A stretch of 64,000 bases of DNA from Methanoregulaceae archaeon PtaB.Bin056 (GTDB lineage: Archaea; Halobacteriota; Methanomicrobia; Methanomicrobiales; Methanospirillaceae): positions 1-64,000 of the forward strand of contig MVQD01000087.1 in NCBI GenBank assembly GCA_002067095.1, in the 5' to 3' direction. Both the position numbers and the translations under genes were made by a program. The notes below the pieces were generated by a model. The model made no database searches, was not told where the DNA came from, and worked only from the letters and a program-made list of their open reading frames with translations. How positions within the stretch are numbered: the first letter of the stretch is position 1; every line of letters begins with the position of its first letter. This document shows, in pieces, positions 25,407 to 35,351 of this stretch.

Positions 25407-27106
25407 TGGCAGGAATCCTTATAAAAAATGCTTTTGTGATCGATCCCATCTCCGGGATAAAGGGGGAGGTCATGGATATTGCCATCAACAAAGGCAAAAT
25501 CGTGGAAGAGGCGCCACCCGGATCGGAGATCATCGATGCCGCCGGCTGCCTGACCCTCCCCGGCGGGATAGACTCACATTCGCATGTCTGCGGGACAAAA
25601 GTGAACTTTGGCCGGTACATGAGCCCAGAGGACATGCGGGCCGGCAGGACCGCACGGAAAGGGGTCATGCACGTGACGTCAGGCTACAGCGTGCCCACCA
25701 CGTTCGGGAATTCGTACCGCTACAGCACCATGGGATACACGACCATCCTCGAGGGCGCAATGGCGCCCCTCGAGGCCCGGCATACCCACGAGGAGTTCAC
25801 TGCGACACCTCACCAGGACATGCTCGCCAACACTCTCTTTGACGGGAACTGGTCGATCATGGAGGCGGTGCAGGAGAAGGACACCAGGAGGGCTGCGGCG
25901 GTGGTGGCCTGGGTACTCGCAGCGGCGAAGGGTTTTGCCATCAAGCTGACGAACCCAGGCGGCACCGAGGCATGGGGGTGGGGGGAGGATGTGCACAGTG
26001 TCCACGACCCGGTTCCCAAATTCGGCGTGACGCCGGCCGAGATCATCAGCACGATGATCAGGGCAAACGAGCTTCTGAACCTCCCGCACTCTGTCCACCT
26101 CCACTGCAACAACCTGGGGGTACCGGGCAACTACCAGACCACCCTTGACACGATTGAACTCGCCCCCGACCTGAACCGCGAGCGGCAGAGCCTCTATCTC
26201 ACGCACGTCCAGTTCCACTCCTACGGGGGGTCGACCTGGCGCGACATCTGCTCGAAGTCCGAGGACATCACCCGTGCCGTCAACAACAGGCCGCAGGTGG
26301 TCATGGACATGGGCCAGATCATGTTCGGGAGGACCACCACGATGACGGCCGACGGGCCCATGGAGTTCAAGCTCTACATGCTCCACCACAACAAGTGGAG
26401 CAACCACGACGTGGAGCTCGAGACAGGGTCCGGTATCATCCCGGTCTACTACGGGAGAAAGAGCCTGGTCAACTGTGTCATGTGGTCGATAGGCCTTGAA
26501 CTTGCCCTCCTGACAAGGAACCCGTGGCAGTGCCTCCTCTCCACAGACAGCCCGAACGGTGCCCCGTTTGTAAAATACCCTGAGATCATCGCCCTCCTCA
26601 TGAGCCGGCGGCTCAGGGAGAACGAGAGGAGGATGATCGACCCAAGGACCGAACACTTTGTCCCGCTCTTTGCGATAGAGAGGGAGCTTGACTGGTACGA
26701 GATCGCGGTGATGACCCGAGCCGCCCAGGCAAAGGCACTTGGAATCACCCGCATCGGGAAGGGGTACCTGGCGCCTGGTGCCGAGGCGGACGTCGCGATA
26801 TTTTCCATCAGGCCCGACCAGGTCGACCCATCCGTCGATTACCAGCAGGTGATGGCGGGCTTCTCCCGCACCCGCTATACAATAAAGCGGGGGAGGATAG
26901 TCGCACGCGATGGCGAGGTGGTCGTCGAGGGTGCAAACAGCACCATCTGGACCAAGGCTATTGTCCCGGACGCGTATGACATGAGTCTTGACCCCGAGTT
27001 CCGAAAGAAGTTCGAGCAGTATTACACAGTCAGGATGAGCAATTACCCGGTGCAGGACGTCTACCTGCCGCGCGGCGTACGTATCGAGACCGAGGCACAG
27101 TTATGA
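25406..27106 (+). CDS. fwdA: Formylmethanofuran dehydrogenase subunit A
   Basis: A 566-residue amidohydrolase-type subunit that condenses formate with methanofuran. Seen: binuclear metal site GIDSHSHV (H58, H60), the candidate carboxylated lysine in FAIKLTNPGG, histidines in SVHLHCNN and LTHVQFHSYGG, and the aspartate in LLSTDSPNG. The ATG shares one base with the FwdB stop codon, and the end overlaps FwdC by 4 bp. Confidence 0.95.
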   Translation: MAGILIKNAFVIDPISGIKGEVMDIAINKGKIVEEAPPGSEIIDAAGCLTLPGGIDSHSHVCGTKVNFGRYMSPEDMRAGRTARKGVMHVTSGYSVPTTFGNSYRYSTMGYTTILEGAMAPLEARHTHEEFTATPHQDMLANTLFDGNWSIMEAVQEKDTRRAAAVVAWVLAAAKGFAIKLTNPGGTEAWGWGEDVHSVHDPVPKFGVTPAEIISTMIRANELLNLPHSVHLHCNNLGVPGNYQTTLDTIELAPDLNRERQSLYLTHVQFHSYGGSTWRDICSKSEDITRAVNNRPQVVMDMGQIMFGRTTTMTADGPMEFKLYMLHHNKWSNHDVELETGSGIIPVYYGRKSLVNCVMWSIGLELALLTRNPWQCLLSTDSPNGAPFVKYPEIIALLMSRRLRENERRMIDPRTEHFVPLFAIERELDWYEIAVMTRAAQAKALGITRIGKGYLAPGAEADVAIFSIRPDQVDPSVDYQQVMAGFSRTRYTIKRGRIVARDGEVVVEGANSTIWTKAIVPDAYDMSLDPEFRKKFEQYYTVRMSNYPVQDVYLPRGVRIETEAQL

Positions 27107-27867
27107 GGGTGGTTCTGAAGACAAGACCCCGTGAGAAACCGAGGATCCCCATTGAAGCAGAGGAGATCATCCCGCAGAACTTCCTCCGGAAAGACGACAT
27201 CACGGTCTATTACGGAAACAAGGAGAGATCGCTTGAGGACCTCTTCTTTGTCACCATCGAGGGTCCCGCGGTCTCTCCCGACCAGGTTGAGGTGGTCCTC
27301 ACGGGAGAGACCGGGATGATCAAAAGGGTGGGCGAGTACATGAACGCGGGCCGCATCATCATCGAGGGGGACATCGGGATGCATTGCGGCAATTTCATGA
27401 GCGCGGGAGAGATCGTCATACGGGGAAACGCGGACGCCTGGCTCGGGCGCGAGATGAGGGGCGGGCGGATCCTCTGCGAGGGGAACGCGGGTCATTACTG
27501 TGCGGCAGGGTACCGCGGCGAGAAGAGGGGCATGCGGGGGGGCACGGTGGAAGTGAAGGGAAACGCAGGGGATTTCACCGCGGAATACCTCTCGGGAGGC
27601 GAGGTGATCATCCACGGGAACTGCGGGGACCTGCCAGGCGTCGAGATGAGGGGCGGGACGCTCGTCGTCGGGGGGGACTGCGCACGGCCCTGCGGGAACA
27701 TGACTGGCGGGACCTGCATGGTGTTTGGGAAGGCCCGCCAGTTTCTGCCCACCTTCCGCAGCAACGGGTCGCAGGAAGTGGAATATGCAGGGAAGCGGTA
27801 CCGCATGAACACCTTCAGGGGAGACGTGGCAAACAGGGGGAAGGGGACACTTATGGTCCGTGCATGA
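27103..27867 (+). CDS. fwdC: Formylmethanofuran dehydrogenase subunit C
   Basis: A 254-residue protein with a glutamate-synthase-C-like beta-helix: repeated GGxxxVxGNAG units (GRIIIEGDIGMHCGNFMSAG, GGTVEVKGNAGDFTAEYLSG and similar) fill residues 80-215. It is a structural subunit that binds FwdA and FwdB. It ends the operon; fwdE, fwdF and fwdG are not here, so the ferredoxin subunits must come from elsewhere or from EhaP. Confidence 0.95.
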   Translation: MRVVLKTRPREKPRIPIEAEEIIPQNFLRKDDITVYYGNKERSLEDLFFVTIEGPAVSPDQVEVVLTGETGMIKRVGEYMNAGRIIIEGDIGMHCGNFMSAGEIVIRGNADAWLGREMRGGRILCEGNAGHYCAAGYRGEKRGMRGGTVEVKGNAGDFTAEYLSGGEVIIHGNCGDLPGVEMRGGTLVVGGDCARPCGNMTGGTCMVFGKARQFLPTFRSNGSQEVEYAGKRYRMNTFRGDVANRGKGTLMVRA

Positions 27868-27967
27868 ACAAGCCAGAGATGCTCCCCCTCATCACCTCCC
27901 ATATCCTTTTTACACCTGAAACTGCATCTTTTTTAGTGGAATTGGCGCGATTTCACCGTGGTATGCT

Positions 27968-30900
27968 ATGATCTCCGTTCTCCTCGTTGACGACGAACCT
28001 GCCCTCCTGGATATCACCCAGATATTCCTCGAAAGAGATGGAAAGATGTCGGTGACCCTCTCAGAATCGGCAGGATCTGCCCTTCGCCTGCTGGAGAGTC
28101 AGCAATTCGACATCATCGTATCAGATTACGAGATGCCGGGAATGAACGGCATCGAGTTCTTGAAGGCGGTGAAGGGAAAAGGCCTCGAGATCCCCTTCAT
28201 TATCTTCACCGGCCGGGGAAGAGAGCATGTCGCCATCGAGGCGCTGAATATCGGCGCCTCATTCTATCTCCAGAAAGGAGGCGACCCCAAGTCCCAGTTT
28301 GCGGAGCTTCGCAACATGATCATGCAGGCGGTGCAGCGCAAAAAAGCAGAAGAGGAGGTGCGGCTGAACCAGCGAAGGCTCCAGGCGATGATCACCCTCC
28401 ACCAGATGTCTTCGGCCGATCAAATGGAGCTCTGCACCTATGCACTGGAGAGTGCAATCGACCTCACGGGGAGCACGATGGGCTACCTCGCGTTCCTCAA
28501 TGAACAGGAGACAGTGCTCTCCATGTATGCCTGGTCGAAGGCCGCACACGCCGAGTGCCGCGTCGCAGAGAAGCAGGTCATATATCCGCTCGAAAAGACC
28601 GGTCTCTGGGGGGAGCCTGTCCGGTTGCGTCGCCCGGTGATCACAAATGACTATGCAGCTTTCGACCCTGCAAAGAGAGGGGTCCCTGAGGGGCACGTGA
28701 AGGTGTCCCGGCACCTCGGGGTCCCGGTGATGGACGGGACCAGGATCGTGATGGTTGCAGGTCTTGGGAACAAGCCTTCGGAATATGGCGAGGACGACGT
28801 CAGGCAGGTCACGCACCTGATGGGAGGGTTATGGCAGATCCTCAAGAGGAAACGGATCGAGACCGAGCTTGTTGACAGCGAGAAGAGGTTCCGCTCGTAC
28901 TTCGAACTCCCGCTGGTGGGCATTGCCATCACTTCACCCGACATGCGCTGGATGAATGCGAATCAGAAGCTCTGCGAGATGCTTGGCTACAGCCTGGAAG
29001 AGCTGAAGGGCATCAAGTGGACGGACCTTACTCCGCCGGAAGACCTCGAAAAAGAACTTGAAGAGTACCGGAAGGTGACAGCAGGCGGGAAGCAGTCGCA
29101 TACCGTCAAGAAACGGTACATCAGGAAGGACGGGCGGTATATCGACGTGGAAGTCTCCGCAATCCCCGTCAGGCGGGAGAACGGCGAGGTTGACTACTTT
29201 GTCGCCCTCATACAGGACATATCTCCCCTCGAGCGTGCAAGAGAGGAACTCGAGGCCTCCAACAACCAGATGGCAGCAACCCTCGAGGAGCTCCGGGCCA
29301 CCCAGGACTCCATGAACGACTACTGCAGGCTTCTGGAGCAGGAGAAGGCTGCGCTTCGCAGGAGCGAGGAGAAGTTCCGGACGATGGTGGAGACGGCGCC
29401 AAGCATGCTCATCATCACCGACCTGAAAGGGAACATCACCTACGCAAGCCCGAACATCAAGGAGTTCACAGGGTATAGCTCCGGGGAGCTTGAGTCGCAG
29501 GCGCTCTCACTCGTCCATCCTGACGACAGGGACAGGGTAATTGAAGAGGTCTCCAGGGCGTACAGGGACTTAATCGGCCTTCGAAACCTGGAGTTCAGGT
29601 CGCAAAGAAAGAATGGGGAGGTCTGGTTCGCATCAAGCTCGCTCGAACCGCTCCGGGAACCACAGGGATCGATCACCGGGTTCCTTTTACAGACCATTGA
29701 CATCACCTCGCGAAAGCAGGCAGAGGACGCGCTCATCCGAAGCGAGGAGAAATACCGCGAGCTGGTGGAGACGATCAGTGACATTATCTTCTCGCTTGAC
29801 TCATCCGATGTCATCTCCTATGCAAGCCCCGCAGTCACCCGCGTCCTCGGATATCGGCCAGAGGAGGTGCGTGGACACCGTTTCACCGAATACCTCCGAC
29901 CCTCAGACGTGCCGCAGGTGATGCAGGGCCTGGAGGTGTTGAAGAAGGAGCCCAAATCCGGCCCATTCTCCGTTGAATGGCAGGTGAGAACAGGTAATGG
30001 AGAGGATCGGTGGGTCAGGGTATCGCTTCGCACCCTGTGGGAGGGCAGGGAGTATGTGGGCTGTACCGGCATCATCACCGATATCGAGGAGCAGAGGAGA
30101 TCGAGGGAGGAACTCCGCGAACGCGAGGCGCTCCTCGATGGCATCTTCCGCGCGGCTCCCATAGGCATCGGTATGGTGCAGGACCGGGTCCTCTCCTGGG
30201 TCAATGCGTCGGTCGCAAGGATGACCGGCTACTCGCCTGGGGAGCTGGAGGGGAAGAGTGCACGGATGCTCTACCCGGGCGACGAGGAGTTCGAGAGGGT
30301 TGGAAGGGAGAAGTACCCCCTCATGTGGGAGACAGGGGTCGGATCTGTCGAGAGCCGCTGGGTCCGAAAGGACGGGTCCCTCTTTGACGTACTGATCAGA
30401 TCCTCTCCACTCAATCCCGGAGACCGGACCTCACCGATCGTCTTCACTGTCTCAGATATCACCGATCAGAAGAGGACTGAGGCGGCGGTTCGCGCAATGG
30501 AGAAAAAATACCGGGAACTCGTCGACGACCTCCCTGACATCATCTATACCGCTGACCTGGAGGGGCGTATCACGTTCATGAACAAGGCAGGACTTGAGGC
30601 GTTCGAGGTCACTGAAGAGGGGATGATCGGCCAGCCGTTCGACCAGAACCTCCACCCCGCGGATCTCGATGCGGGCAGGGCGCTGTTCCAGGAGATCCTC
30701 AGGACAGGGAAGCAGGCGATGAATTTCGAATGCCGGTTTGTCGCCCGCAGGGGGCAGGGCCGCGTCTTCCCGGTCATCAACAACGTGAGCGTGGAAAGGG
30801 ACGAGGAGGGTCGAATCGTCGGAACCCGGGGAATCGCCCTGGACATCACGGAGAAGAAGAAGGACGAGGAGGAGCTGAGGCAGAGGGAGGAGCGGTTGCA

Positions 30901-32254
30901 CATGATCGCAGAACAGGTCCCGGGATCGCTCTGGACCACAGATACCGATCTTGTCTTCACCTCCTCCTACGGGGCTGGGCTCGCGGACATGGGCATCTCG
31001 ACCAACCAGGTGGTGGGGACGAAGGTCGGTGACTTTTACCGGAACCAGCCGGGGGCCAAAGAGGCCATCTCTGCACACCGGCGGGCGATCCAGGGAGAAT
31101 CGGTTAGTTACGTCGCACATTACCGGGACCGCATCTACAAGGCCCATCTGGAGCCGCTCAAGGGAAAAGAGGGGGAGATCATCGGGGTGCTGGGTATCGC
31201 ATTCGACATCACCGAGCTCCAGCGTGCAAAAGAAGCCCTGGTGGAGAGCGAGCACCTGCTCCGCACCTTCATCAATGCCATCCCCGAACCCGCATGCCTC
31301 ATCGATGCGGAGGGCCGTATAATCTCCGCGAATGCAGCCTTCGGCACCCGCTATCCTGTCCCTGATGAGGGCGTGTCAGGGATGAATGGGTCTGCCCTCA
31401 CAAACGACGAGATGGGCGAGACGATCCGGGCACGTGCAGACGACGTCTTCTCCGCGGGGAAGGAAGTCAGGTTCGAGATGGCCCGCGGGAACTCCGTATA
31501 CCTTGTCAGCGTGTATCCTGTGCGGGACCCGAACGGAAGCGTCACCCGCGCAGCGGTCTTTTCAGTCGATATCACCGACCAGAAGAAGGCACAGGAAGTC
31601 CTCTCGCTCATGAACAAGAAGCTCTCCCTCCTCTCCCGAATCACCCGCCATGACGCACAGAACAGGATACTCCTCCTGAAGAGCTACCTTGAACTGATGG
31701 AGGAGCAGACCAAAGACCCCCTCCTCCTCACCTACATTCACAAGGAGCGGCGCGGAGTGGATGCCCTCCAGGACCTCCTGGCATTCACCGAGACCTACCA
31801 GAACGTGGGGATGAAATCCCCCTCATGGCAGGACGTGAGCGCTGCAGTCCGGAGAGCTGCCGGAATGCAGGACCTCCATCAAGTCACCGTCTACCTTGAT
31901 ACCCACGGCCTCGAACTCTACGCGGACCCGATGCTCGAGAAGGTCTTCTTTGCCCTGATCGAGAATTCCATTCGGTACGGGGGGGACCTCTCCCGCATCA
32001 CTTTCTCGTCGCGGGAGGACGAAGCGGGGCTGGTGCTCACATGCGAGGACGATGGAGTGGGGATACCCGATGACCAGAAAGAGGCAGTATTCAACCCGGG
32101 GGTGGGACAGAACACGGGGTACGGGCTGTTCCTGGTCCGAGAGGTCCTCTCGATGACGGGATTCTCTATCCGGGAAAACGGCGAGCCCGGGAAAGGTGCC
32201 CGGTTCGAGATCCGCGTCCCGTTCGGGTCTTTCAGGTATGCCGGGCCTCAATGA
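27968..32254 (+). CDS. Hybrid sensor: receiver + GAF + seven PAS + histidine kinase-like core
   Basis: A 1428-residue soluble protein. The N-terminal receiver domain has the acidic pair VDDEP, phospho-acceptor D53 (SDYEMPG) and the lysine of LQKGGD. A GAF domain (about 130-295) and seven PAS domains (about 300 to 1205) follow, split by a short coiled coil (about 425-470). The C-terminus has SRITRHDAQNRILLLKSYLELM as HisKA-like helix with its histidine, then N-box LIENSIRYGG and G-boxes CEDDGVGIPDD and GYGLFLVREVLS. No membrane segment is present. Having the receiver first suggests it takes phosphate from another kinase. A T-rich stretch upstream may serve as promoter. Confidence 0.9.
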   Translation: MISVLLVDDEPALLDITQIFLERDGKMSVTLSESAGSALRLLESQQFDIIVSDYEMPGMNGIEFLKAVKGKGLEIPFIIFTGRGREHVAIEALNIGASFYLQKGGDPKSQFAELRNMIMQAVQRKKAEEEVRLNQRRLQAMITLHQMSSADQMELCTYALESAIDLTGSTMGYLAFLNEQETVLSMYAWSKAAHAECRVAEKQVIYPLEKTGLWGEPVRLRRPVITNDYAAFDPAKRGVPEGHVKVSRHLGVPVMDGTRIVMVAGLGNKPSEYGEDDVRQVTHLMGGLWQILKRKRIETELVDSEKRFRSYFELPLVGIAITSPDMRWMNANQKLCEMLGYSLEELKGIKWTDLTPPEDLEKELEEYRKVTAGGKQSHTVKKRYIRKDGRYIDVEVSAIPVRRENGEVDYFVALIQDISPLERAREELEASNNQMAATLEELRATQDSMNDYCRLLEQEKAALRRSEEKFRTMVETAPSMLIITDLKGNITYASPNIKEFTGYSSGELESQALSLVHPDDRDRVIEEVSRAYRDLIGLRNLEFRSQRKNGEVWFASSSLEPLREPQGSITGFLLQTIDITSRKQAEDALIRSEEKYRELVETISDIIFSLDSSDVISYASPAVTRVLGYRPEEVRGHRFTEYLRPSDVPQVMQGLEVLKKEPKSGPFSVEWQVRTGNGEDRWVRVSLRTLWEGREYVGCTGIITDIEEQRRSREELREREALLDGIFRAAPIGIGMVQDRVLSWVNASVARMTGYSPGELEGKSARMLYPGDEEFERVGREKYPLMWETGVGSVESRWVRKDGSLFDVLIRSSPLNPGDRTSPIVFTVSDITDQKRTEAAVRAMEKKYRELVDDLPDIIYTADLEGRITFMNKAGLEAFEVTEEGMIGQPFDQNLHPADLDAGRALFQEILRTGKQAMNFECRFVARRGQGRVFPVINNVSVERDEEGRIVGTRGIALDITEKKKDEEELRQREERLHMIAEQVPGSLWTTDTDLVFTSSYGAGLADMGISTNQVVGTKVGDFYRNQPGAKEAISAHRRAIQGESVSYVAHYRDRIYKAHLEPLKGKEGEIIGVLGIAFDITELQRAKEALVESEHLLRTFINAIPEPACLIDAEGRIISANAAFGTRYPVPDEGVSGMNGSALTNDEMGETIRARADDVFSAGKEVRFEMARGNSVYLVSVYPVRDPNGSVTRAAVFSVDITDQKKAQEVLSLMNKKLSLLSRITRHDAQNRILLLKSYLELMEEQTKDPLLLTYIHKERRGVDALQDLLAFTETYQNVGMKSPSWQDVSAAVRRAAGMQDLHQVTVYLDTHGLELYADPMLEKVFFALIENSIRYGGDLSRITFSSREDEAGLVLTCEDDGVGIPDDQKEAVFNPGVGQNTGYGLFLVREVLSMTGFSIRENGEPGKGARFEIRVPFGSFRYAGPQ

Positions 32255-32293
32255 ATGGTCAGGTTCTCGCGGTAGTTCAGAGAAGGTGAAGTT

Positions 32294-32737
32294 TCAGGAC
32301 CTGAACTCCAGGACCTGGTCGTATATGCGGTATCGTTCACCGTTCATCATCGTTGCGGTGACGATCACCCTGTCTTTTCCAGTAGTCCCGAGTATTTCCA
32401 TGTATTCACCGATTGCCGGCTTTTGAAGCCGTGCGGTCCTGACAATGCCATCCCCCCGTATGACTTCTGCATCGAGGGAGGAGACGAGGCCCATACCCCT
32501 GCCTCCCCGGAACTCAACCCTGACGAGAGGGTTGAAAGAGTAGGTATTCCTGGACACCGTCACAACGACACCGTATTCCGCGGGAACCGTGTCGGTCGGC
32601 ACAGGAGAGAGGTCCGGAGGCGGGGCTGTGGGAGTGGGTGCAGGGGTGGGCGTGGCCGGCACCTCCTGCTGCGTGCAGCCGGAGGCAAGGACAAGCCCGC
32701 ACACAAAGACGGCAAGGAAAAATGCCTGCAGGTTCAT
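32294..32737 (-). CDS. Small secreted lipoprotein
   Basis: A 147-residue protein with a signal peptide ending in the lipobox LASGC (C21), followed by a proline/threonine linker (PATPTPAPTPTAPPP) typical of archaeal surface proteins and a compact beta-rich domain of about 95 residues. The domain is unknown to me. A TATA-like TGTATATTTTT lies at about 32762-32772. It converges with the sensor gene, 39 bp apart. Confidence 0.75.
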   Translation of the reverse strand: MNLQAFFLAVFVCGLVLASGCTQQEVPATPTPAPTPTAPPPDLSPVPTDTVPAEYGVVVTVSRNTYSFNPLVRVEFRGGRGMGLVSSLDAEVIRGDGIVRTARLQKPAIGEYMEILGTTGKDRVIVTATMMNGERYRIYDQVLEFRS

Positions 32738-32965
32738 GCCATCCTGTATGCACCCGGGTCTAAAAAATATACAGGATCACTTCACTTATACGAACCCGCC
32801 AATATGCCGGGTAAGTTCCGCCGGGTGTAGTGGGAAAAGAAAGCCTTTTGTTGCTACCGGCATGACGGTTCCCCCCTTCCCTGTCCCGGGTCAGCCGCCA
32901 GGCAAAAAGAAATAGTATCGGGGAAAAATGAAGGGGCGTATCCGGGGATATCGCCCCAGTATCGG

Positions 32966-33121
32966 TTATGCTTCTTCCACGTCCTCTGACTGGCAGGAAG
33001 GACACATGGGATGCCTGCCCACGCCCTTGAACTTCTCCCCGCAATCCCTGCACCGGTAATTCTTCCCCTTCACCCTCTCGGGAGGGAGGTCCATGTCAAC
33101 AGGGCCGCCAACTGTGCACAC
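32966..33121 (-). CDS. Small zinc-ribbon protein
   Basis: A 51-residue protein with two CxxC knuckles: YRCRDCGEKF and HPMCPSCQSE, 13 residues between the pairs. The GTG at 33121 is preferred since GGTGA lies seven bases upstream; the ATG at 33094 would give 42 residues with both knuckles kept. A TATA-like CTTATAT at about 33158-33166 fits a transcript start near 33135. Stand-alone zinc ribbons of this kind are common in methanogens and of unknown role, possibly binding RNA, DNA or a protein partner. Confidence 0.7.
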   Translation of the reverse strand: MCTVGGPVDMDLPPERVKGKNYRCRDCGEKFKGVGRHPMCPSCQSEDVEEA

Positions 33122-34085
33122 GCTCGTTTCACCTCACCAGAAGGGATAGGGAGGAGGGGATATAAGGTTAACTCTTTTTGGCCTGATCGGGAAAATCTCC
33201 CCTGTACCCCTGTGATGCAGAGCAGTGAGAGAAGGAGGCCGCCATTCTGCACTGCGTGAGAAAATGCGGGAATCAACCGACCCTCCTGAAAAGAGGCCCT
33301 GCAAGGACCGGCATTCCTTCGATGCAGGCGCATTTGCTGCTGAAGGAAGAAAAGAGACGTTCACCGAGGTGCTCTCCGGTGACCACCGCGGCGTTGCTTA
33401 TACTCTGTCAGGACCCCGTTTGGAGGCACCATCGGACCGGTCACAAAGAGAGACAGACCATGTCTGCACGCTGCACTGTACCTTTCAGCGGAATAGAATT
33501 GCAGATGGTCGCAGTGATGCTGCCACCAGGAGCATGTCCCGCACGGTCCTGAACGCGGGGGTGCCATGACGGTCACGAAGAGAAGGGCAGGCGCACATGC
33601 GCGCTCACACACACACTTCCCCTTTTACCGCCACAGGAGTCAAATGAGGGGGTGGCGGAAATTGGCCCTTTTTTTAAAACCCCCGTACCATGGATATGAT
33701 CAACGGGGCCACTTGTTTGCAGCAATTGCCCTCTTCCAGGCGTTCCGGGCGTGCAAGAGAGTCCCCTTCGCGATACCCTGCTTCCTGTACTTTTCAAAAA
33801 GGCCTGCTGCATAAGGGCGGACTGCCATCAGGTGTTATGTATTGTAAGTCTGCCTATAGAGTGGTTGCGGGGGTTTCAACAGAAATAGTTCCGGGTCTTC
33901 GTGGATTATGGAGAGGACCTCATACCCCACGAATGTGTAGTATTCAGCCTGCGGTTACGAGCTGCACCATGGGCACACAGGCAAAGACCGTGATTGCCAG
34001 TATCATCATAACTCTCTCTCTCATCGTATTGCTCCGCTGCACTGGTTGAAGGATAGAGGATAAAAAATAGCTTGATACTCCTGGT
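33122..34085. other. Long stretch (about 960 bp) with no supported gene
   Basis: Open frames here are short and lack motifs. The best is a 26-residue hydrophobic peptide frame at 33969-34049 (plus; one membrane segment ASIIITLSLIVLLR), but it has no ribosome site. The first 40 bp hold the zinc-ribbon promoter. The rest may be decayed DNA; nothing else is recognisable. Confidence 0.4.
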
Positions 34086-35351
34086 TCAGGCACCGGGCCG
34101 CTCGTCTTCATCCCGGGCGAACCCGCAGGCCAAGAATAGCCGGTGGATGAGGGATCCGGCAACTCCCCGCCCAAGCAAGAGTGCGCCGTCGGTGCACATC
34201 TCGTGGCAACAGTAGCATCGTATGCAATGGCGGGGGCTGATGCGGGCACGGCCGCCGGTGAGGGTAATTGCATGAACGGGGCATATGGCGGTGCATTTCC
34301 CGCATCCCGTGCACCGGTCAGGGTCAACGGAAGGCCGCATGGCATACACCTTCCCAAACGCATGAACCGCCCGGAAGAGGGGAGTTACCTGCATCCCGCC
34401 CCCGACTCCCGAACAGGTGCGCGGTTTTTTGACAGGAGGAGCAGTGCAGGGAGGCAGGGGGTCGCCGATTATTTCAATGTCGCTCCCATCAGGGGAGAGG
34501 AGTCCTCGTTCCATGGCACACCTGAGGTAGGCGACATCCATCGGGTCGAGGGACATGAGCCTGCAGAGGACCATATCGAGCGCAAGAGGGCTCGGGCTTA
34601 CCAGGAGAAATCCCAGGTGCCTCGGCGTACCTGACGTGGGCCCATCCCCTTCCATGATCACAATGGCATCCGCAACCTGGAGGGATGGCCTGACCAGGAG
34701 GTTCAGGTCGATCAGCATCTCACCGAACCGTTCCCCGGAAGGAAACCGCGAGTGGAGGAGCGGTTTCTCGAGGCCCGGAACAAGACCAAAGAGGTTCTTT
34801 GTTGCACCTGAAAGGAGTGTCAGGACATGGGTCTTTGCCTTTGAGACCACGACCACATGATCGGAGGAGAAGTAAGGACGAATGAGCGGAAACTCCCTGC
34901 AGACCTTGCCCTCCGGATACTTCGCCGTATCGGAACCTGTGTCGAGGTTCAGGGTGCAGCCGGGGTCGCCGGCCAGGCTTCCGTAGCCTGCCCTCTCGTA
35001 CTGCCGTGCCAGGGATGCCGGGGTGTATCGGATGCCCCCTCCAGGGCTGTCAGCAAGGGTGACCTCGCACCCTCTCTCCCGTAAAAGCCGGATCACCGCC
35101 GCCACCACTGCAGGGTGGGTGCAGACGGCCCGTTCGGGCGGGAGGCCCTGCAGCAGGTTGGGTTTTACGAGCACGTGGCTGCCGAAAGCGACATAGGAGT
35201 CAGGGCCCCCCGCAAGCGAGACTGCCCTGCGCAGGGCATCATATACCTGGTCAGGCTCGTAGTCCTGACACTTCACAATGGCAACCGGGACCGGGCCGTC
35301 CCGCTTTTTGGAAAAAGCGGCCCGGATACCGTCACCGGTCTGCAGAACCAT
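34086..35351 (-). CDS. DUF362 protein with C-terminal 2x[4Fe-4S] ferredoxin domain
   Basis: A 421-residue protein. Residues 20-310 form DUF362 (VLVKPNLLQGLPPERAVCTHP, VTLADSPGGG, KAKTHVLTLLSGATKNLFGLVPG in part). The C-terminal ferredoxin domain has CTGCGKCTAICP and CIRCYCCHEMC, eight ligands in all. Function of DUF362 is unknown; it occurs in anaerobes next to redox enzymes. The ATG at 35351 lies inside the 3' end of the kinase gene (20-bp overlap), so the two are probably co-translated. A redox signal or target for the kinase is a speculative reading. Confidence 0.85.
   Translation of the reverse strand: MVLQTGDGIRAAFSKKRDGPVPVAIVKCQDYEPDQVYDALRRAVSLAGGPDSYVAFGSHVLVKPNLLQGLPPERAVCTHPAVVAAVIRLLRERGCEVTLADSPGGGIRYTPASLARQYERAGYGSLAGDPGCTLNLDTGSDTAKYPEGKVCREFPLIRPYFSSDHVVVVSKAKTHVLTLLSGATKNLFGLVPGLEKPLLHSRFPSGERFGEMLIDLNLLVRPSLQVADAIVIMEGDGPTSGTPRHLGFLLVSPSPLALDMVLCRLMSLDPMDVAYLRCAMERGLLSPDGSDIEIIGDPLPPCTAPPVKKPRTCSGVGGGMQVTPLFRAVHAFGKVYAMRPSVDPDRCTGCGKCTAICPVHAITLTGGRARISPRHCIRCYCCHEMCTDGALLLGRGVAGSLIHRLFLACGFARDEDERPGA

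Noticed and set aside
33573-33812. Pair of opposed open frames in the long gap before the DUF362 gene
   Set aside because: Cysteine/serine-rich random look, no ribosome site and no motif.
33888-33905. 12-base match (TTCCGGGTCTTC) shared with 12117-12130
   Set aside because: Too short to be called a repeat in a 64-kb GC-rich window, although both lie in non-coding DNA.
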